Source: Pseudomonas cichorii (GTDB lineage Bacteria; Pseudomonadota; Gammaproteobacteria; Pseudomonadales; Pseudomonadaceae). From it: DNA of 64,000 nt. The notes under the pieces were generated by a model. It made no database searches. It was not told the origin of the DNA and saw only the letters and a list, made by a program, of their open reading frames with translations. The stretch covers positions 248,001-312,000 of the forward strand of contig NZ_BLVZ01000002.1 in the NCBI RefSeq assembly GCF_015471405.1, in the 5' to 3' direction. A program made the translations under genes and the position numbers. This document shows positions 60,062 to 64,000 of this stretch, piece after piece; the stretch's first letter is position 1; every line of letters starts with the position of its first letter.

Positions 60062-61180
60062 TCAGGCTTCGGTACCGACGGGGCGCGCATAAGTGTCTGG
60101 GTGTTCACGGTCGAATATTTCATTGGCCCAGAGCATGACGATCATCTCGTCCTCACCGACATTGGTGATGTCGTGGGTCCAGCCGGGTACGGTTTCAACG
60201 ATCTGCGGCTGTTCACCGGTAGTGAACAACTCATAGAACTCGCCGGAAACAATATGGCGGAAGCGGAAACAGGCCTTGCCCTTGATGACCAGAAACTTCT
60301 CGGTCTTGGAGTGGTGGTAGTGACCACCACGGGTAATGCCCGGATGCGCAGTGAAATAGGAAAACTGCCCGGAGTCCCGGGTCTTGAGCATTTCCACGAA
60401 CACGCCACGCGGATCGCCATGCTTGGGCACTTCATAAGTGAAGCGGTCCGGTGGCAGGTAGCTCAGGTAAGTCGAGTACAAGGCCCGGACCAGACCTGTG
60501 CCGACCGGCTCGGTGATCATTGACTGGCGGCTGTCGCGAAATACATACAGCTGTTCGGCCAGGTCACCCACGGTAATCGAATACTGTGGCTCGACACTGA
60601 CGAAAGGCGTACCCGCCAGCTTACCGTCCATGACGGCCAGGAAATGCCTGATCACATCATCGATGTAGACAAGGTTGATACGGGCCTGCGGATCGTTGAT
60701 GCTGATAGGCAAGCCTCGGGAAACGTTGTGGCAGAACGTTGCAACGGCCGAGTTGTAGTTCGCACGCGCCCATTTGCCGAAAACGTTCGGAAGGCGAAAC
60801 AGGTGAACCGGCACACCATGGCTGGCATTCAGTGCCACGAGCGCGTCTTCGGCACCCCGCTTGCTGCTGCCATAAGCATTGTCCAGTTCGGCCTGACTGG
60901 ACGAGGTGTACAGAATCGGCACCTGACGGCCACTGCTCACAATGGCCTCACACAAGGCGCGAGTCAGATCGGTATTGCCCGTCTGGAACTCTTGCGGGTC
61001 TTGTGGACGGTTGACGCCCGCCAGGTGAAAAATGAAGTCTGCCTCGGCAACCAGCCCCGCAAGACTGTCCAGGGACTCGTCACGGGTAAAACGCAGTACC
61101 TGCACATCGGCCCGTTCCCCAAGGTGGGAAACAAGATTCTGGCCAACGAAACCGTTGGCACCCGTAATCAGAACCTTCAT
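60062..61180 (-). CDS. wbjC: UDP-sugar 3-epimerase/reductase with cupin domain (WbjC/CapF/FnlB)
   Basis: The 372-residue bifunctional enzyme has an N-terminal SDR domain (KVLITGANGFVGQNLVSHLG, ILYTSSSQAELDNAYGSSKR, FRLPNVFGKWARANYN) and a C-terminal cupin with metal-binding His in ITRGGHYHHSKTEKFLVIKG. CapF-type enzymes perform a C3 epimerisation in the cupin and an NADPH reduction at C4 in the SDR part. The ATG at 61180 is preferred because GGAGGA lies seven bases before it; the first ATG at 61186 is too close to it. It begins 2 bp after the wbjB stop. Confidence 0.9.
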   Translation of the reverse strand: MKVLITGANGFVGQNLVSHLGERADVQVLRFTRDESLDSLAGLVAEADFIFHLAGVNRPQDPQEFQTGNTDLTRALCEAIVSSGRQVPILYTSSSQAELDNAYGSSKRGAEDALVALNASHGVPVHLFRLPNVFGKWARANYNSAVATFCHNVSRGLPISINDPQARINLVYIDDVIRHFLAVMDGKLAGTPFVSVEPQYSITVGDLAEQLYVFRDSRQSMITEPVGTGLVRALYSTYLSYLPPDRFTYEVPKHGDPRGVFVEMLKTRDSGQFSYFTAHPGITRGGHYHHSKTEKFLVIKGKACFRFRHIVSGEFYELFTTGEQPQIVETVPGWTHDITNVGEDEMIVMLWANEIFDREHPDTYARPVGTEA

Positions 61181-61182
61181 GT

Positions 61183-62217
61183 TCATTCCTCCGGCGTAGC
61201 GTGCTCGCCACGCTGGATTGCGCGCATGAAGTCCAGTTTGAGCAACAGGCGTTGCATGCCTTCGATATCCAGGCGCTCGGTGTTGTGCGAGTTATAGTCT
61301 TCGGTGCGCGAGATCTTGGTTTCACCCTGCTCCACGAACTTCGCGTAGTTCAGGTCGCGCAGGTCCGGCGGAATGCGGAAGTATTCGCCCTTGTCTTCGG
61401 CGCAGGCCATTTCTTCACGGCTCAACAGCGCTTCATACAACTTCTCGCCATGGCGCGTGCCAATCACCTGAATCGGATGATCAGGCTTGCCCACCAGCGC
61501 AGTCAGAGCCTTGGCCAGCACTTCGACAGTCGCGGCCGGGGCCTTCTGAACGAACAGATCGCCGTTGTTACCATGCTCGAACGCATAAAGAACCAGGTCG
61601 ACGGCATCGCCCAGAGTCATCATGAAGCGCGTCATGTTGGGATCAGTAAGCGTCAGCTCTTTACCAGCACGAATCTGCTCGATAAAGAGTGGAATCACGG
61701 ACCCGCGCGATGCCATCACGTTGCCGTAGCGAGTGCCGCAGATGACGGTCTTGCTATCGTCGACATTACGCGACTTGGCGACCATGACCTTTTCCATCAT
61801 CGCCTTGGAAATGCCCATGGCGTTGATTGGATAGACGGCCTTGTCAGTGCTGAGGCAGACAACGCGACGAACTTCGTTCTGGATTGCGGCTTCCAGCAGG
61901 TTCTCGGTACCGATGACATTCGTCTTGACCGCTTCCATCGGGTGGAACTCGCAGGACGGAACCTGTTTCAGGGCAGCAGCATGAAAAATGTAATCGACGC
62001 CACGAGTGGCATTGAGCACGCTCTGGTAGTCACGCACATCACCGATGTAAAACTTCAGCTTGCTATTGGCATAGCGCTTGCGCATGTCATCCTGTTTCTT
62101 CTCGTCCCGGCTGAAAATACGGATTTCCGCAATATCACTGTCGAGAAAACGCTTGAGCACAGCGTTGCCAAAAGAACCGGTACCGCCAGAGATGAGAAGT
62201 TTTTTTCCGCTAAACAT
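61183..62217 (-). CDS. wbjB: UDP-GlcNAc 4,6-dehydratase/5-epimerase (WbjB/FnlA/CapE)
   Basis: The 344-residue extended SDR has KKLLISGGTGSFGNAVLKRF, FYIGDVRDYQSVLNATRGVD, HAAALKQVPSCEFHPMEAVK, the catalytic segment STDKAVYPINAMGISKAMME and MTRFMMTLGDAVDLVLYAFE. It removes water from UDP-GlcNAc and inverts C5, the first step to UDP-L-FucNAc. The ATG at 62217 has AGGAA seven bases upstream and gives the normal family length; the frame extends to 62364 without homology. It is the first gene of the cluster as transcribed. Confidence 0.92.
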   Translation of the reverse strand: MFSGKKLLISGGTGSFGNAVLKRFLDSDIAEIRIFSRDEKKQDDMRKRYANSKLKFYIGDVRDYQSVLNATRGVDYIFHAAALKQVPSCEFHPMEAVKTNVIGTENLLEAAIQNEVRRVVCLSTDKAVYPINAMGISKAMMEKVMVAKSRNVDDSKTVICGTRYGNVMASRGSVIPLFIEQIRAGKELTLTDPNMTRFMMTLGDAVDLVLYAFEHGNNGDLFVQKAPAATVEVLAKALTALVGKPDHPIQVIGTRHGEKLYEALLSREEMACAEDKGEYFRIPPDLRDLNYAKFVEQGETKISRTEDYNSHNTERLDIEGMQRLLLKLDFMRAIQRGEHATPEE

Positions 62218-62965
62218 AATAATTCCTGAAAATGAGGCAGGCAGTCCTGGGATTAACGAGACCTCAAGGCCGAAAAACCAATTTGTCTTACTGCTGAGCG
62301 TTGCGATAACTGATCGATACAGCTCGATCAACGCCCTTGAAAACAAAAAAGCTGCCCGCAGCAACGCCTGCTACGTCCACGCTGCGACCATCCTGTGCAT
62401 ATTGTCCAACGAACCGTCGCCGAGTGTCGTGAGCAAAATCCAATGCTCACAACCGCTCGCAACTGACTGGCTGCTGCTTGCCGGGCAGTCGCTGTTTGTG
62501 GTCGATTAAACCGCAAATAGCCTGCCATACAAAAAACCTTGGCGATTGTGCCACTTCCCTATCGAAATGCCACCTCATTCTAGGCATTGCGCAGCACACA
62601 AGACCCTTCTTTTACAAAACGAACATCCAAGGCATAACGCCATCATCCTGTGCCGACTGAAAAAGAGGGGCCCGTGACATCAAGATCCTCTGCCAGCAAC
62701 AATGGAAGAGTGCGAAACAATTTACGTTCTCGCCTGCGCGTAATCTATTCATAACTCCATGAGTTTATCGGGAGCTTGAATACTTCATGAAGATCAGAAA
62801 CCAAACCCATAATACGCCACTAATGCTGTATGACTTTTCTGAAATTCACAAAACTACCCTACCTTGTCGGGTGTAACGTCAGCCGGCAGGGCTGCACAGT
62901 TCTTCATCGTGCTCACGCATCAATGCGTTATGCTCCAGCATCGTCACGCAAAACCGGACCTTGCC
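62218..62965. other. Long spacer between wbjB and the chagasin-like gene
   Basis: The 748-bp divergent region must hold the O-antigen promoter (minus strand) and that of the inhibitor gene (plus strand). No supported gene, JUMPstart sequence or clear hairpin was recognised. Frames at 62078-62509 (plus) and 62328-62528 (minus) look like chance. Bases 62520-62960 are rather A+T-rich. Confidence 0.45.
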
Positions 62966-63358
62966 ATGACCCATGCCCGCCTTCTCGCGCCCTTGAGCCT
63001 TGCCCTGCTGACAGCCTGCGCACAAACACCGAAAAACATCGTTTCAGTGGAGGCCCAGAGCGACTGCCCGCTGACACTCAAAAGCGGACAAACCCTGATC
63101 CTCACCTTGCCCAGCAACCCCACCACCGGCTTTCGCTGGCAGATCCAGAACCCGGCACAGAACGTCCTGCGAAGCCTGGGGCCTGAGGTCTATAAAAACG
63201 CGCAAAGCACGGAAATGGTTGGCAGTGGCGGACAATCGGTATGGCGCTACAAGGCGGCCGATGCAGGCAGCGGACAACTGCTGATGATCTACCAGCAACC
63301 CTGGACACCTGAAGCGCCTCCCGAGCAGACCTTCGAGTGTGCGATCACGGTGAATTGA
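62966..63358 (+). CDS. Chagasin-like (I42) protease inhibitor lipoprotein
   Basis: The 130-residue protein has a lipoprotein signal peptide (LLAPLSLALLTAC, lipobox LTAC) and the I42 inhibitor fold with its three loops: NPTTGFRW, the Gly-rich loop GSGGQSVWRY, and YQQPWTPE. Chagasin-type proteins block papain-like cysteine proteases. As a lipoprotein it would face the periplasm or surface and protect against host or own proteases. ATG 62966 is preferred because it gives the lipoprotein signal; the frame is open upstream to 62864. It lies 101 bp before cmoA. Confidence 0.82.
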   Translation: MTHARLLAPLSLALLTACAQTPKNIVSVEAQSDCPLTLKSGQTLILTLPSNPTTGFRWQIQNPAQNVLRSLGPEVYKNAQSTEMVGSGGQSVWRYKAADAGSGQLLMIYQQPWTPEAPPEQTFECAITVN

Positions 63359-63375
63359 AGCGTTTTACACGCTCT

Positions 63376-63395
63376 GTCAGAGAACACGCTCTGAC
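63376..63395 (+). terminator. Small hairpin after the inhibitor gene
   Basis: GTCAGAG / CTCTGAC, a 7-bp stem with a 6-nt loop, 18 bp beyond the stop, without a T run. It is a weak terminator at best. Confidence 0.3.
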
Positions 63396-63458
63396 TGATG
63401 CATCCCGGCGACAACTTGCCTAGAATGCCCGCCTTTCAAAGCCTTCGCCGGAACAGCC

Positions 63459-64000
63459 GTGAGCAAAGAACCCGACCGCATTTTCGCCCAGCCTTTGGCT
63501 CAGGTGCCTGACTTCGCCTTCAACGAGGATGTCGTTCGGGTCTTTCCTGACATGATCAAGCGCTCGGTGCCCGGCTACCCGACGATTGTCGAGAATCTCG
63601 GCGTGCTCGCGGCACAATTCGCCAGACCCGATACGGTTCTGTATGACCTGGGCAGTTCGCTGGGGGCCGTGACTCAAGCCCTGCGCCGCCATGTGCGCAG
63701 CGAGGGTTGCAAGGTCATCGCGGTGGATAACTCGGCAGCAATGGTCGAGCGCTGCCGTGAATACCTCAATGCACAGAACTCGATGTTTCAGGAGTTGCTG
63801 CCGGTCGAGGTCATAGAAGGCGATATTCTGGGATTGCAGTTCCAGCCTGCCTCGGTGGTGGCTTTGAACTTCACCCTGCAATTCATCGCTCCCGAACAGC
63901 GGCTGACGCTGCTGACCAGCATTCGTCAGGCGCTGGTGCCTGGCGGTGCCTTGATCCTCTCGGAAAAGCTGCGCTTCAACGATGAGCAGGAGCATGCACT
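63459..64000 (+). CDS. cmoA: Carboxy-S-adenosyl-L-methionine synthase CmoA, 5' part
   Basis: The frame opens with GTG at 63459 and continues to the window edge (180 codons). It reads [57 protein letters not shown] (SAM-binding loop), [18 protein letters not shown] and [20 protein letters not shown], which is CmoA. It converts SAM and prephenate to carboxy-SAM, used by CmoB in tRNA wobble uridine (cmo5U34) modification. cmoB is expected just beyond the window. About 65-70 residues are missing. Confidence 0.93.
   Translation, partial: MSKEPDRIFAQPLAQVPDFAFNEDVVRVFPDMIKRSVPGYPTIVENLGVLAAQFARPDTVLYDLGSSLGAVTQALRRHVRSEGCKVIAVDNSAAMVERCREYLNAQNSMFQELLPVEVIEGDILGLQFQPASVVALNFTLQFIAPEQRLTLLTSIRQALVPGGALILSEKLRFNDEQEHA

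Noticed and set aside
62218..62509. Possible gene remnant upstream of wbjB on either strand
   Set aside because: Translations in all frames gave no pattern that I recognise as a flippase, polymerase or other O-antigen gene.
1..64000. CRISPR arrays, tRNA/rRNA genes, insertion sequences, phage genes, riboswitches
   Set aside because: Looked for regularly spaced repeats, clover-leaf ends with CCA, transposase motifs with terminal repeats and known leader motifs; none was convincing.

Overview
The window looks like chromosomal DNA of a Pseudomonas, probably a plant-associated member of the P. syringae/P. cichorii side of the genus. This rests on gene content and order (aatJQMP-aauSR acidic amino acid uptake, glpM, an OprD porin, metR, a second Lon protease, wbjBCDEF-wbpM) and on dispersed Pseudomonas REP/REPIN elements (7033-7055, 8816-8899, 18674-18763, 21686-21732). 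No rRNA, tRNA, CRISPR array, insertion sequence or phage gene was seen. The species assignment is inference.

Layout. 1-8799: the end of a TonB-dependent receptor, an arylsulfotransferase-like protein, then the glutamate/aspartate ABC transporter and its AauS-AauR two-component system, with two AauR-type operators and a sigma-54 promoter readable in front of the binding-protein gene, and glpM. 8896-16567: a 5-oxoproline (pyroglutamate) locus consisting of a divergent GntR regulator, an NRAMP-like transporter without the metal-binding motif, pxpA, a pxpB-pxpC fusion, a biotin carboxylase-BCCP protein and an OprD porin, with a near-perfect sigma-54 promoter. 16750-24314: a dCache chemoreceptor, DsbA-like and alpha/beta hydrolase genes, metR, a Nudix gene, ddlA, Zur-controlled rpmE2 and a hypothetical gene. 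24797-28571: a three-gene operon (ABM-glyoxalase fusion plus two proteins that together look like a split VioB). 28752-31658: a membrane FMN/Fe-S glutamate-synthase-like protein and an OpgC-like acyltransferase.

31918-35591 is the most unusual part: a tandem duplication of a convergent gene pair. Each unit has a plus-strand gene of unknown family with a good FliA (sigma-28) promoter at exactly the same distance from the ATG, and a minus-strand gene for an exported unknown protein preceded by an identical 28-bp element holding an operator-like near palindrome. The region is visibly richer in A+T than its flanks.

35913-46378: a large PBP-like protein with a degenerate glycosyltransferase part, a YqjI/YqjH-like PadR regulator and siderophore-interacting protein, a Pr6Pr membrane protein, a VF530 protein, a ZnuD-like receptor under a Zur box, and a PQQ glucose dehydrogenase. 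46463-51797: an exported cupin and a four-gene operon (cupredoxin-like protein, EAL protein with a degenerate GGDEF, DUF3034 protein, lipoprotein globin). 52058-54475: a second Lon protease with a sigma-32-like promoter. 54526-62217: a compact UDP-L-FucNAc O-antigen module (wbjB, C, D, E, F, wbpM) without wzx, wzy or wbpL. 62966-64000: a chagasin-like lipoprotein inhibitor and the start of cmoA.

Functional themes are nitrogen and amino acid scavenging under sigma-54, zinc limitation (two matching Zur boxes, rpmE2 and znuD), envelope and surface polysaccharide functions, and a possible flagellum-linked duplicated module. All similarities were judged by eye and from memory; no database was searched.
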